A stretch of DNA of 64,000 nt from Daphnia pulex (lineage: Eukaryota > Arthropoda > Branchiopoda > Diplostraca > Daphniidae), in contig NC_060027.1 of assembly GCF_021134715.1 (NCBI RefSeq), positions 6,386,001 to 6,450,000 of the forward strand, written 5' to 3'. Shown piece by piece: positions 24,808-36,369 of the stretch (position 1 is its first letter; each line of letters opens with the position of its first letter). The position numbers were made by a program, and so were the translations under genes. Under the pieces are notes generated by a model that ran no database searches, was not told the origin of the DNA, and was given only the letters and a program-made list of their open reading frames with translations.

Positions 24808-25771
24808 TCACACACAACATATCAATGAAACTTTTTGACAGAGAATAGTTCTGTAACTGATTTTCAAAAAAACTGATTGGGCCGTGAAAAAATAATCAAC
24901 TATGTTTATGAATTAATTAATTTCCACTGTGAACACAATTTAAAAACAACACTTACTCCAATCACACTTCAACGGGAAGGCGAAGTTGTTTTATAAACAA
25001 AACAGTGTTGCAAGTTCGGACAAATGAGGACGGATGGAGCAGATCGTTAGTAATTCACTGTCCCGTTTCAAAATGTAATGTTAATTAGCGACGAAACTAT
25101 AACACTGAATAAATAAAAATTTACGGCAATCGTTAGCTCTCGATGAAAGCTATCAATTGCTGTAAAATTCAAATGAAAATTCCTAAAAGGAAAAAATTCG
25201 GGAGCAAAAGTTTTTGGTTTGCTTTCTTGATTGGGTCGACTACGCATCCAGATCGCAAAATCTGAGATCTGAGATTTGCGACTTTTTTCATATTTTTTTT
25301 TATATTTTAATTATACGGAAATGGATAGCTGTCACCAAGAGCTAGCGATTGCCGTAAAATTTGAGTAATTCAGAGCTATAGTTCGGTCGCAAATTAATAT
25401 AACATTCTGAAGTGTATAGCAGTAGCTAGCGTCTACCCAATACGGCAATACGCTATTATATTTCATTTGTGTGGAGTGATGGTGATTTCAATTTCTTAGA
25501 AATACATTGCTTTCACCATGAGCTGTATGGACTGACATACAATTTCTTAAATTTAGAGTTAAGTCATAATTTGTTTTCCAATTTATTGCCGAAGACAACA
25601 AATTACTCCGCAGCTAGGCAACATTGTTTGTTATTTTCAGAAGACATCGTTTTTCGATTTTTCTTGTTTTCATTTTGAACTTAATTCCATAACATTTTCC
25701 GAAGTAAGTTTACTCACAAGAAATCAGACGTTTCAATTTATAAGCAATAAAAAAAATCAATCCAACAATCC
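24808..25771. other. Spacer inside the KDZ-type element
   Basis: No gene seen. The DNA is AT-rich and contains several GCTATCAATTGC / AGCGATTGCCGT-like imperfect repeats around 25125-25450. The ORF at 25469 starts at GTG and is not convincing. Confidence 0.4.
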
Positions 25772-26413
25772 CACATAGCACACTTCATCCGTCGGATGTC
25801 CGAATGAGAGCCGCATATCCGATTGACAGCCATGTCCCGTACGAGATGTTAAATGGATGTCCAATGGCTATACGTATTGGTTGTCCCTGGGATGAGCAAA
25901 AACAACATCCTATTGACATCCATAATACATCCAAATATAGATATTTAATCACGTAAAGTAATTTTCTTTGAAGACGTTGAATTTTTACTTGTTTTTACAA
26001 AAAATATCAGCCACAAAGGCGCGATTTTAAAAATTCCTTTAGGTAGAAAAATTGTTTCGAAATTTTGTTTGCGTTCAGACATGATACGGATAAGAAGAAA
26101 ACAAAAATGAATGAAAAAAAAGAAAGAAAAAAAAAGAAAAAAAAAGAAATAAATACAAAATAAAGAAGGAAATATAAAAGAAATGTTAGAGGAAGAGTTA
26201 GAGACAGGAAATTAATATTTATTTCTACGTAGTGGAACTTGGATGTCCGTTCTACGTCCGTGGGCGCCGATTTAGGTAGGTCTTCTAACGTTATTCCGAC
26301 CTCCGAACGCTCTCCTGTGCGGATATGCGGCGGTCCCTCGGACATCCAACGGATGTTTTGTATGTCCCAGTACGACATCTGGCGAACATCCGTGGGACTG
26401 CCGTGTGTTATGT
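25772..26413. mobile_element. MITE with CACATAGCAC-type ends
   Basis: The left end CACATAGCACAC (from 25772) and right end GTGTGTTATGT (to 26413) are inverted. The pairing continues imperfectly inward: CATCCGTCGGATGTCC on the left against GGACATCCAACGGATG on the right, and GCCGCATATCCG against CGGATATGCGGC. No coding sequence. The outermost bases match those of the 4.9-kb CACTA-like element at 35593-40514, suggesting mobilisation by a related transposase. Confidence 0.7.
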
Positions 26414-26611
26414 AATATTACACTCACAAATCAATAATGGAGAAAGTTGAGATGGCATTAAAAGGGGGCTGTGAAAGCCAACACAACACAAGAATGAGAT
26501 TAGTGCCCAGTAAATTTGTAGATGGATATATGGTTCAATTGTCACCTGACATGTTTCAGGGAGCAGGTGATTCAAAGAAAATCAATTTATAAGTATAGTT
26601 ATTTTAATCTC

Positions 26612-27587
26612 ATGTTGCCTAATCTTATGTTCACAAAAGACGAGGACAATGTTGAACATCAATCTGAAGTCGATCCACCTTCTCACAGCTGCAAGAAAGG
26701 CCAACAAGAAAGTGATTCATCGTCATCCCAGAACCAAGATGTTAATCATCAGGTAAATTTTGTAAACCAAATAAACAAGCATTGATGAGTGAAAAGTGTT
26801 TCTATATCATTAAATATTGAGTCACTGACCAAACGAAATGACGAATTAGAGATTGAAAATGGTTTATTGTACACACAATCCAAGAATTGAACAAAGAGAT
26901 TAATGATTCAAAACAAGAATTGAGGCAAACCAATGCTACTAGTAAAAGTAGCCAGGGGAAAAGAAAAAGGACGAGTAACGAGCTGCAAGTCATGGTAATA
27001 ATAAATCAACTTCTATCGTAACAATCATTTATCATTATTTTTACCAATTTTACTCGATTTATATTTCAGGTTCCTTTATTAGCGGGTTCACATATAAAAA
27101 TCGAAAGATCAGAAATAGATAAAGTGTTGGTCGTTGGAAGGGAAACGAAAGATAATTTTGATTTAATGATCAACAAACTCTTGGAATCCATTTACTCTAA
27201 GACGCTTTGGGGAAGTCGGTCCTTGTCAGGTGGATGCAATAAAAAATAAAATAATGGTGCTTCAAACACAGAGCTAACAAACCTGGTCTCCCAGAAAATG
27301 ACCTCAACGACATTGTTAGTAAGCAAGGATTTTATTCCAAAATAGTGTAAACCATGTTTTCATTTTATAATAATTGTTGACAGGGTTTGTCAGAGACACA
27401 TGGAAAAACACTCTACGTCTACGGAGACGTCCTACCGGAGAAAAAATGTCCCATTAGAGTAGCAATCAGAAATAAATTGAATACCGAGTGTCGTGCATTA
27501 AAAAATACAAGTAGACTGTCTGTAGTCTGTACTCACTCCCAAGAGAGCTTTAAATGCAATCCGATTATAATTCCCACAACAAAATAA
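26612..27587 (+). pseudogene. BEN-like domain gene carried by the KDZ-type element
   Basis: Exon 26612-26752 opens with ATG and encodes an acidic/Ser-rich segment (KDEDNVEHQSEVDPP). Exon 26822-26994 encodes a coiled-coil-like stretch (LTKRNDELEIENGL, then ELNKEINDSKQELRQ one frame over) and a basic NLS-like GKRKR. Exon 27070 onward reads VPLLAGSHIKIERSEIDKVL and DNFDLMINKLLESIYSKTLW, then KPGLPENDLNDIV in another frame. The last exon, up to 27587, includes IRVAIRNKLNTECRALKN. That arrangement resembles a BEN domain, a DNA/protein interaction fold common in chromatin factors and viral or transposon proteins. At least two frame breaks (near 26870 and 27250) indicate decay. The BEN call rests on motif order only. 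Confidence 0.5.
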
Positions 27588-28029
27588 TGGTCACAAGTGA
27601 AAAATCATAAAGTGCGAACTGTGAAGCATTCTTAATTTTGTATTCAATATTCCCACCTGCATATGCCAGTGCACAATCACTTCATAAACCCTGGCCGTAC
27701 ATTCATCAGATAATATTGCAGGACAATTACTCTGAGTCATTTTTTATAATTTAAAAGACAAGGAACATATTAGCACAGTAAAATTGCAAACCCCGAATAT
27801 TTGATACTTAAGGTAAATTTTCTTGCCAATCAATAGGAACCTCTTCTCTTTGTAATTCACTTACTTCCGTCACAATAGGGGAGAGTTGGGGTGATGGATA
27901 TGGCTGCAACTAAATAGAGAATTTCTTATAAATTTCAGCTAAGATGAGATTGATTTATAGCAGAGCGATTGGGGTTTCTGTTGAAATAAGTCAGTAACCC
28001 AATGAATTCAGTTTAGAAATAAGATACTT

Positions 28030-29321
28030 ACATTACCACTTATGGGATTGAGGTAAAAATAACTTCCTTTCCATTTCCCAACTTTGGTTATGAGAAACGG
28101 TTTAGGTCGTTTAGCTCCACATCCGAGTCCTGAGACTGCACCTCCACGTCCTGAGACTGCACTTCCGCGTCCTGAGACTGCACTTCCACGTCCTGAGACT
28201 GCACCTCCACGTCCTGAGACTGCACTTCCACGTCCTGAGACTGCACCCCTAAGCGAAGGCGTGGAATTGAATTGTGGAGAAATGGATGCTGGATTTTCAC
28301 AAATTCATAAAGGATTTGTAATATTCGTAGAAAAACTTGTTGGAATCGTAGTAATCGGAGGTGTAGGGGGAATAGCCTCAGGATCCGAATTTTCTTCATT
28401 ATGACTTTCCGTTTTCATGTAATCTAAATATAGAAAAAGAATCTGTACAATCTTAACATATTCTAACAGAAAACAAATCAATTTACGTGTAGGATTAGGA
28501 TTATTTGTATCATGTGAGGTTTCTAATTCTCCTTCTAATCCTTCACATCTAGAGACAGAAACGGTTATTGGCATTGGAATAATTGGCTGAGGTGTAGGTA
28601 ACGCAGTTCCAGAAGCATTTTCAATAACAGAACCTGATTGAGCTTCCGTGCCTGATTCTTCCTCATCTACAGACAAAAGAATAGAAAAAAAGTCTTTGAA
28701 TGCATACACATTTTAAGGGAACAATAATTTAAAATACTTGTAGCTACTTGATGACCATCAAGTTACCTTTCTGAGGTGAGGTTGCCTTGCTGAAGATTAA
28801 CTGCAGCTAGTCCCCGTTCTAGAACAGGAATTTTTGTGTAATACAAAATAAAAATGTAATCATAACACACTTACTTTGATATGAACGCATAATTTCATTC
28901 CATTTCTGCATGAAAGCTTTTCCTTTGGGAGACACCAACACAGTATTGGCCTGGGGACCAAAGCTGAGAAATGATTTTCTGCCTTCGTTAATGTTCTCTG
29001 AGAAAACAGCCAAAATTGACTGTACACCATCTCTTTTGGCAACCCTAAGCTGCTTCTCAATGGAAACAAGTCGTTTGTTTTTACTCCTCAGCCACCTTTC
29101 TTTTTCTATTTGATTGGCAAAGACACGAGTCCTACTTTGTTCTTCAACTGGATTCTGAACAAGTCTGGATCTTGGGTGGCTAGCCTATAGATAAAAAATG
29201 ATGTCATTGAAGGGGGCAGCTTTATAAATAAAGTTTGATGATAAGGATATATAATAATTACTCGAAGCTTGTTGAGTCGAGCCTCTTGTTGTGGGTCGAA
29301 CTGAAAAGACATTTGGGTCAT
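28030..29321 (-). pseudogene. Third KDZ-element gene: charged N-terminus, heptad-repeat C-terminus
   Basis: The start ATG (29319-29321) reads MTQMSFQFDPQQEARLNKLR and a donor follows. Exon ~28876-29187 encodes a basic, helical region with IEKERWLRSKNKRLVSIEKQ, then FSENINEGRKSFLSFG and KAFMQKWNEIMRSYQSK, with a strong donor GTAAGT. Exon ~28487-28670 is acidic and Pro-rich (DEEESGTEAQSGSVIEN). Exon ~28427 downward continues acidic/Pro-rich to a TGA near 28302. Beyond that stop the same frame runs through six AVSGRGG/AVSGRGS heptads and then KPFLITKVGKWKGSYFYL. Read without the stop this would be a protein with RGG-like repeats. Function unknown; no family recognised. It faces the other two genes. 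Confidence 0.5.
28125..28250. repeat. 21-bp tandem repeat, about six copies
   Basis: The unit is CCTGAGACTGCACTTCCACG plus T, with CTTC/CCTC variants, in frame with the minus-strand gene above. It encodes the AVSGRG(S/G) heptad. The plus-strand PRPETAL reading is a shadow. Confidence 0.85.
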
Positions 29322-29394
29322 GTACTAAGCAACGAAATGTCAAAAAAGAAAAGCTTACCCTATGTGTATGTACTATTTCTTTCCATTTCAATAC

Positions 29395-29797
29395 CAGCAA
29401 TAAAAAAACCACACAATTTTGATCACACGATTTTGAATTTCAATGTTTTGAGAAACCACCGACAAACAATAACAAATCGAGTGGTACTAAACGGTAGTAC
29501 CAAACGACTTTTCTGAAATTTTATATGAAAGGGAAAGCTAATGTAAAATCACAAGCTTGAAGCCCTTGAAATTCTACCCACAAAATATATCATTAACATT
29601 GATTAATTACATCCCTGAAATTTCGATTAATCGTTATAAAACAATTATATCACGACAATGGCTTGACGGCTTTTCTAATGCCCCCCCCCTAGCGGTTATT
29701 CGACGATAAACGTTGCGAAGACTCGAGTCCAACCTTGGACCTACTCAAAATGCTTGAAAAGGTCCGAGGTTGGACTCGAGTCCCTGAGACTGTGTTG
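29395..29797 (-). repeat. Right terminal inverted repeat of the KDZ-type element
   Basis: Reverse complement of the left terminus. It is slightly longer because of an insertion of about 10-15 bp near 29418 relative to the left copy. Confidence 0.85.
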
Positions 29798-30604
29798 GCT
29801 GTTTGACAACTTTTTTAAACATTTGATTGGATCGCGCAACTAAGCAGTTGAAGTCACTTTTCGCCATATAGAAAATCCTCGGGCATTGCGCCTCGTTTTT
29901 CTTTGACTTGGTTGACACAAATTGGGATTAGACGAGCTTAATAAAATTTATGAAAAAACCATCGATTCGACGACGACATTGGATGACAAGTTTTATTCGG
30001 TATCCTTCTTGCAGACCTTTCTAGATGAAAGGATCTTCATAAAAGGTTTTGGAAGTGTAAATCACTTTCATTAAACACAAAACCATCTTTTCATGGTCTA
30101 ATGGACTTACGGTTAAAATGGGCATTGTATTTGGCTTTAATGTATGAAATTTTAAGAGCTTCCACCAAATTTTCTTAATTAGTTCTTCTAAGTTAATTTT
30201 ACATTCTTAAGTTATTTAAACTTCTTAATTAATGGAAGTCACGGACTAGATAAAAAGTTTAGACCAATGAAACGCAATCTAATTTCAATTATTTCCAATA
30301 TTTTTAAATGTTCTTGTGGACTTGTGGATAGTATGTTGGTATACTCACTCATGATGATCACTCACTAATGATGTGACGTTAGATTCCAGGTTGTGCAATA
30401 TCTTTTACTTTTTAAAACCTCAACTTTTTTTATAAAAACACTCAAAAATTTCGAAAATGAAAATGTCTAAATTTTGAATATTTCAAAACTTTTGCCATAA
30501 TGTTAGAAAATGCGTTCTCAGTATCGCCTTAAGGTGAAAGAACACTTGAAGGAACGCGACATTATAGAGCACACCACTGGCGCAGTGGTTTATGATGGAG
30601 GAAC

Positions 30605-30703
30605 CTGCAACACAACATTAGGGGGGTTAAAGCACCACCCTCAACGTAATTCCTTTCCCTAGCAATGGTGGTGGAGCTTCAACCCCCCAAAGCTGTGTTG
30701 CAG
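30605..30703. repeat. 99-bp hairpin (mini foldback element or precursor-like hairpin)
   Basis: The left arm CTGCAACACAACATTAGGGG continues through GGTTAAAGCACCACC. The right arm begins GGTGGTGGAGCTTCAACC and ends CTGTGTTGCAG. They form an imperfect stem of about 37 bp with a loop of about 25 nt. The outer CAACACA resembles the first bases of the KDZ-type terminus 800 bp away. Confidence 0.6.
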
Positions 30704-33041
30704 ATTATTCTTGCCGTATGTTGGCAGGCCATATGTTTCTGCATTCGCTTCGGTGGTAGAAGTAAACAAAGACATCGCGCATACTATCTCGGTGATAATT
30801 AGAAAAGACATTTGAGAAGCCGGCATAAGAGAAGGCAACTTCAACAGGAACCAGCTTTTTAGCAAAATTTTTTGTCGCAACAGTGTTTTTTTTTTGGCAT
30901 TCTTTCTACAGCGTTTGTGGAATAATTTGGTTAATTTTTGTAGACATGTATGAAGAGAAAATATTTTCCGTTAGTTACTTGGGAACTGTCTGAAAATTTT
31001 GTACTCCAATATTTCGAATCACCCTTGATACAGTACATTAAGTACAAGGAATAAAGAAAAAACTATTATTATAAATTTGTGATTTTTTCATAAAAAACTT
31101 ACGGTTGCCAGCTGCCGAAAGAAATCCGTTAACCATTGGTTAGTTGCATTCCTTTATTTCATTAGATCATTAGATTGGGGAGCACTAAATTCGAAAATTT
31201 TTCTAAGGAATATATCACCAGAAAATATGGTGAAATTAGGAATGGCCATTGGAGAGGTCGTTAATTGTCCAAAGCCGAATGATGTAAATAACTTTTGTTG
31301 GTTTAATCCCACCGATGTGTCGATCTTTTAAATTTAGCCTAACAGTTTAATTAACAAAGTTAATTTATTAGGCTACTTCAGACAGTATTTTTTTATCCCT
31401 TCCAATTAGACATATTTAAAGAGATCTATCATGTTCGGTTTTTTCAGCGAATCTATCATGGAAAGTCATGAGCTAATGATGAGATAATAAGGATCGATCC
31501 ATGAAATCTGCGGATTCTTGAATTATGTGAATCTTATAATCCAATCCAGTTTGCCCCTTAAAAAACTTGCGAATTATCCCATACTTCAAAATTTAAATGT
31601 TATCATATGATAAAAAAGAAAATTTGATTTTCTTACAAAAAATTATCTGAGACACATTTCCACAATTTAAAACAAAAATCAGTTGGATTCGCCCTACCAC
31701 TGGAAGAATTTAAACAACTAGGAAGCAATTAAAACAAGAACGAATCGAATGTAATGATGTCATAGACCAATGATTTTCCTTTCTTTTTATAGGTTCTCCA
31801 CTTTTCTTGCATAGTGGACAAATCAATTGTAATATGTCAACAGTAACGAAGAACCCCAAGTGGTCATCCTACTGAAACCATGTCCCATGCCTTTCTTTGT
31901 TATACTCAATCACAGGAAGCACTCCACTGACCAGAATGGGCTTCTTCGTTGTTTTTTGGGTAAGTGTATTATTCACCCGGGTTTTCATGTCACTATAATA
32001 AATACATTTATTTAAAATTATGTCATCAATGCAAAACTGCGTTATTTTACAAAATTTGGTCATTTTACCTATACCATTTATTTTTTACTCTTATTCTTAT
32101 AAATTCCCTTTATCCTAATTCATTTTCCTTGTCAGCACCGAACCTCTTCCTGGAAAAGAATTCGTTTTCATTTCTCCCAACAGGCGCCAGTCACAGGCCG
32201 CTTGTGGCCGGACTGCCAGGTTGAAGTGGCGGCCTAATCTCCTTCCGCCCGGATCGAAAATCCTAGATCTGGAATTATTCGCTAGGACGGAATTCTCATC
32301 GTGGTGGACCCAGGAGAATGTAACCGGGCTCTTCGTTTTTTAGATGAGCCTTCCGGTCAGCAACCAACTTTCCCAGTAGCAGATGCTAACGTCCAGAGCT
32401 AATAATAAATTTATTCTCGTCAATCCAGACTCCCTACCTTTCATCTATATATCGGAACCGCCACTTTTGTTGAGCAACACACGAAGCAATAATTTCACCA
32501 TGATGGGCACTATTTGAACAGCTGCTTGTACCTGGCATTTAGAAATGGCTGAAGAATCAGTATTTAAAAAGACTATTCATTAAACTATTTACCATATTAA
32601 AAATGGTTGGTACAGCATCCTTTTTCATTTTCCTTGATGCAAATACATAAAGATTGTTCACAACAATTGACTGCATAATACAGATGACTTACTTATTTGT
32701 ATATCAGTTTTTGACAATTCCCTGAGAATTCATTGATTTCTTTATTTTTTATAACTTGATTAACCCATTTTTTAAATACGTTTTCGTCTATAGGCCATGC
32801 ATGGAATTCCCTGTATGTTTTGTTACTACATTTTCTTAGGAAGTATTTTTTCGCATTTTTCTTTTAAGAGGTATTACGTAAACAAAAATCTGGTTCAAGA
32901 TATTCAATAAACCGTAAATATTTCATCCCTATGTATGGCCAATGCTATGGGTGAAAAGAAACAAAAAGTAGATGTGATGGAAAAAGATTGTTGAAAATAG
33001 TAATTGTAAATTCTCCGTTTTGTAAAATGGTAACGCATATG

Positions 33042-33124
33042 TACAGTATGTTGCAACAAAAGCTGACAGTTTTGTCAACGTTGTCAGATGACAAAAGTGT
33101 CAGGTTTTCTTGCAAGATACTGTA
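33042..33124. repeat. 83-bp palindromic mini-element with TA-flanked CAGTAT ends
   Basis: TACAGTATGTTGCAACAAAA at the left pairs with TTTTCTTGCAAGATACTGTA at the right, and the inner TGACAGTTTTGTCA pairs with TGACAAAAGTGTCA. TA dinucleotides at both ends and CAGTAT termini suggest a minimal Tc1/mariner-like MITE. It would also fold as an RNA hairpin. Confidence 0.6.
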
Positions 33125-34248
33125 CTAGTTATAACTGCCGCTCGACTCCACTGAAAACACAGGAGAGATTTCTGCTTTGTAGCTGTAACAAGAGTAGGCT
33201 ATGAGGTGATGGCAAATACTTTACTAGAATCCTGCCCAATAGTACAAAAATACATTATTTTATGGGTGACCAATGGCGTAATTTCAGAATTCCCCAAAGA
33301 AAGAAAAAAAGTGAATTCACCTTCATCAACCAGAATGAGTTAATAGCTAAAAGTACGTACGTACATTCACATTCGCTTATATTTCCAATTTACGTAATAG
33401 AGAGAAGACTCCCCTTTATCTTCCAGAACTCCTGGCTGAACTGAAATTCGTGCGAGAATCGGAGCCGGGAGTCCGTATCTAAGCAACTTTCACTTTTATT
33501 TTTTAGGGGTTTCTTCTGGGAAATTAAAAATTCACACAAAATTCCGATCGTTGAGTTTTTGCTGCCGACTGAAAATAAAAAGAGCGTGCCTTACCTAATC
33601 TCTCATCAAGCAGCGTGGTGTCCAATATTTTGCAACCCTGATTGCTGGCCAAATGACGTTCCCAACACCGATCCATTTTACCAACTAAAATTTATACAAA
33701 CTTCTACAAACTCCCTTCTCAAACTTTTCATGAGGATCTGTCTGCATTTTGTTCGCTCCGGAAACGAATTCAGTGATTCATGGAAGACTGATTCGTTCGT
33801 AATTCACTGAATGACCTGTATCTCTGTCAACACCACGTGTTCGCCTGCTTTGATCCAAGCTTCATAAACGGTAGAAAAATCCAATAAACAGCGTCTCTTC
33901 AATGCCAGCCAATTGAAAAGCAACACCATGAACCGTCAGAAAAGCGTTATAGACTTGCTGCTCTCAATATGTTATGAACTATGAAATGAACTGTGAACTA
34001 TTTAGTACAGAAAGAAAATGCTTTTTGTATACATTTATGTAGCACACCTACTCTCTCCATTCAATACACTTGCGATTTATTCCTCTCTAATCCCAGGATT
34101 TTATATTTTTTCGTAAAAGTTCTCTGAAACCCTGACAGAGTTTAGCAACAATAAGAGACAAATTGGATAAATTTATTTTACTCATGCGGAAGCTAGTAAC
34201 TGGGATCTAACCCATAAGTCTGAAAATTACGAACTTACGTGAATAATA

Positions 34249-34620
34249 TGTGATAACTAGTCTTCGCTTGAGAGTTAATAAGTTTATTAAAAGCATTGAG
34301 AGCACACATCAGCAGAGGACGCCATAGGGATAATACAAGAGGGAGAATAGGAGAAGGATAAATTGGGAGAATAGAGAGAGAGAGTAGGGAGTTGGCTGGC
34401 CGCTGGCTGCTACTGGTATGGATAACTGAGAGAGCGATTGGAGGAAGCCGGAATGAGCGGAACGACTGGTAGCAGCTGACGACTGCTGACTGACTGTGTT
34501 ACCAGCTTTTGGGCCCTGATAGCGAATACTATGATGATACTGATGCTGGCTGTGCTTCTAGATGTTGCCCTGCTATGGGCCAGCATTTCCTTTTTAGTTT
34601 GGAGACAACCCAAAATTACA
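34249..34620 (-). repeat. Probable solo LTR on the minus strand (372 bp)
   Basis: Read on the minus strand the block starts TGTAATTTTGG and ends TTATCACA. It carries an AATAAA signal about 40 bp before the end and a pyrimidine-rich tract with CTCTCTCTCTCT in the middle. Ends are TGT..ACA. No direct 5-bp target duplication was found, so the call is tentative. Confidence 0.4.
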
Positions 34621-34946
34621 TGTAGATTAACTTAGGCAGAAAGGTATCCCGAAAGGTTTGACAGGAGAACAATTAGAATACACATGGGTGATAATACGAT
34701 GAGTAATGGACCTGACTCGGCAGAAACACGTTTGTCTAGATAACCAATTATAGATATAGATAAACACTTGGTAAAAATTTACACTACATGATACACCAAT
34801 TTGAAGAGATAGTTAAAATCCGTACAATTTGTTTCTCGTACAGCTGCAAACCAGAACAACCAATGGGAGATTGTTTTTTCTTCGGGTTTGCTTGTATTTC
34901 CAAGAGTTAGTGTTATTATTTTCATTGTAAATTAAAAAAAAAATTC

Positions 34947-35592
34947 TTGGATCTCAAATGGATGTGGTATCACTTTGAGTGGCAATCCAGAACATCCATT
35001 CATGCCCACGGCGTAGTAAAGCTCAAACACTACCCAGACCTGTTAACCAAAGTCTACATTGGCTTACTTATGGTACACAATCTGACTGATCCACAGTACA
35101 CAGCTGACCTCAGCGAACAGGACGTCCTGGAAAGGCAAACTCTAATCGACGACGGCATCCTTTCAGAACATAAAGTTCTAAAGTATACCGATACTCTGCT
35201 GTCTGCTGTTAATACTCGGTCTGATTTGGCCAATCCGTTCAATGCTGAAGTACCAGTTTCCAATCCCTGTCCAACGAATGTCTCATCAATTCCGAACGAC
35301 GGAGCAGCCATGGACGACTACTACGAAAGCTTGGCAAACTGCGTTCAACGATATGTCTGCGGACCAGCTGGTTACTGCAAGTCAAAGAATGGTGGCACCG
35401 AATGTCTATTCAACTTTCTTTTTGATATAGCCGATGAGTCAAGAATAGTTTTGAAAAGAAAAGAAGAAAGACCATAGACCCTGTTCGTGCCAAAATTTTT
35501 CTACAAAGAAACGAAGTTCTTGAATGTTCATAATCGTTCAATGTTGGAACATTGGTGTGTCAATGTCGATCTTCAGATCATTCTTGATCATT
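34947..35592 (+). pseudogene. Helitron Rep fragment (HUH endonuclease)
   Basis: The frame reads WMWYHFEWQSRTSIHAHGVV: WxxFEWQ followed by the HUH motif (His-Ala-His) that holds the metal. It continues through PVSNPCP, CVQRYVCGPAGYCKSKNG and, after a stop at 35476, a frame containing FLNVHNRSMLEHWCVNVDLQ and IILDH. This is the Helitron-like N-terminal domain. The frame has no ATG at its head and the preceding zinc-finger region is absent. The segment ends exactly where the CACTA-like terminus CCCACATAGCAC begins. Confidence 0.75.
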
Positions 35593-36369
35593 CCCACATA
35601 GCACAAGGTTGTCTTGAAGATATCCCGAGGACTTCCAATAAGCCCAAAGATATTCCAGACTAGAAAGGGGTGTCTTTAACTTGTCTGTCAAGACCTACCT
35701 AAGGACAAAGACTACTTTGTCTAAAAAAGGACGCCTTAAAGATATCCGACCAGGCCTACCTTAGGACAACTGAATTTGAAGACTAAAAAAGGTGAAATAA
35801 GGACGGCTTTAAGACGTCCAGAAGTCTTAGGAAAAGGAAATACAAATAAGTTTTTAGGTTGTCCACTGGAAGTCTAACTTGAGACAAGGACATAATACGA
35901 AAATAAGTTTTCCGTAATACGTCCATAATAAGACTATCTTCGGACAACTGTACAAGGGGAAAACAGGTAAAAGAAAGAAGACGCTTTTTTATGCCTTGAA
36001 CAGACAACCAAAATGAGACAATTTTACCATTGATTTTTGCGACAAAAATTAAGGTTTCTTCTGGATTTCTTAAAGAGAAGACTTTAGAGTAACTAAACGG
36101 ATGTGTTTTTAATGTCTGTAAGATGTCGTTTAGAAGATCTAAAACAGACACAATTAGAAAGAAGATTTTTATTTAATAGTAATCGAAAGTAACAGAATTC
36201 TGCTGCTGAATTTCAACAGGTACAAAACTATTCCATCCAACATCTGGTTTTCTAACGAGAAATTCAAATTCTATTATGGGTTTTCGGAAAAGCACATAAG
36301 TATTTCTTGAGGAGCTCATTGAAATGTGATTCACGTAAAATTTTATTTTCGTGCAATAAAACTAACAAA

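Larger units (their letters stand above)
19813..29805 (+). mobile_element. KDZ/Zisupton-type DNA transposon (9.98 kb) with ~385-bp inverted termini and 8-bp target duplication
   Basis: The left end (19821 to about 20206) begins CAACACAGTCTCAGGGACTC. The right end (about 29395-29797) is its reverse complement with scattered differences; I followed the match over about 385 bp, through the tract around GGTTTGGACTCGAGT and on to TTGAAATTCAAAA. Flanking octamers GGTGTTTG (19813-19820) and GCTGTTTG (29798-29805) differ at one base and are a good candidate 8-bp target duplication. Inside are a transposase of the Kyakuja-Dileera-Zisupton class (20243-24807, plus), a BEN-like domain gene (26612-27587, plus) and a third gene (28030-29321, minus). 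All three carry stops or frameshifts, so this copy looks inactive. Two smaller elements (20823-21950 and 25772-26413) are nested inside it. Confidence 0.82.
29806..34248. other. 4.4-kb stretch without a supported gene
   Basis: Besides the two small hairpin elements listed separately, I see no coding exon, LTR or RNA gene. Open frames at 31964, 33262 and 33559 are short and match nothing I know. A GC-richer patch at about 32170-32400 contains GGCCGCTTGTGGCCGG, a small palindrome. Confidence 0.4.

Noticed and set aside
28084..28404. Plus-strand ORF with PRPETAL repeats
   Set aside because: It is the shadow of the 21-bp repeat that is better read on the minus strand, where it continues an exon-structured gene.
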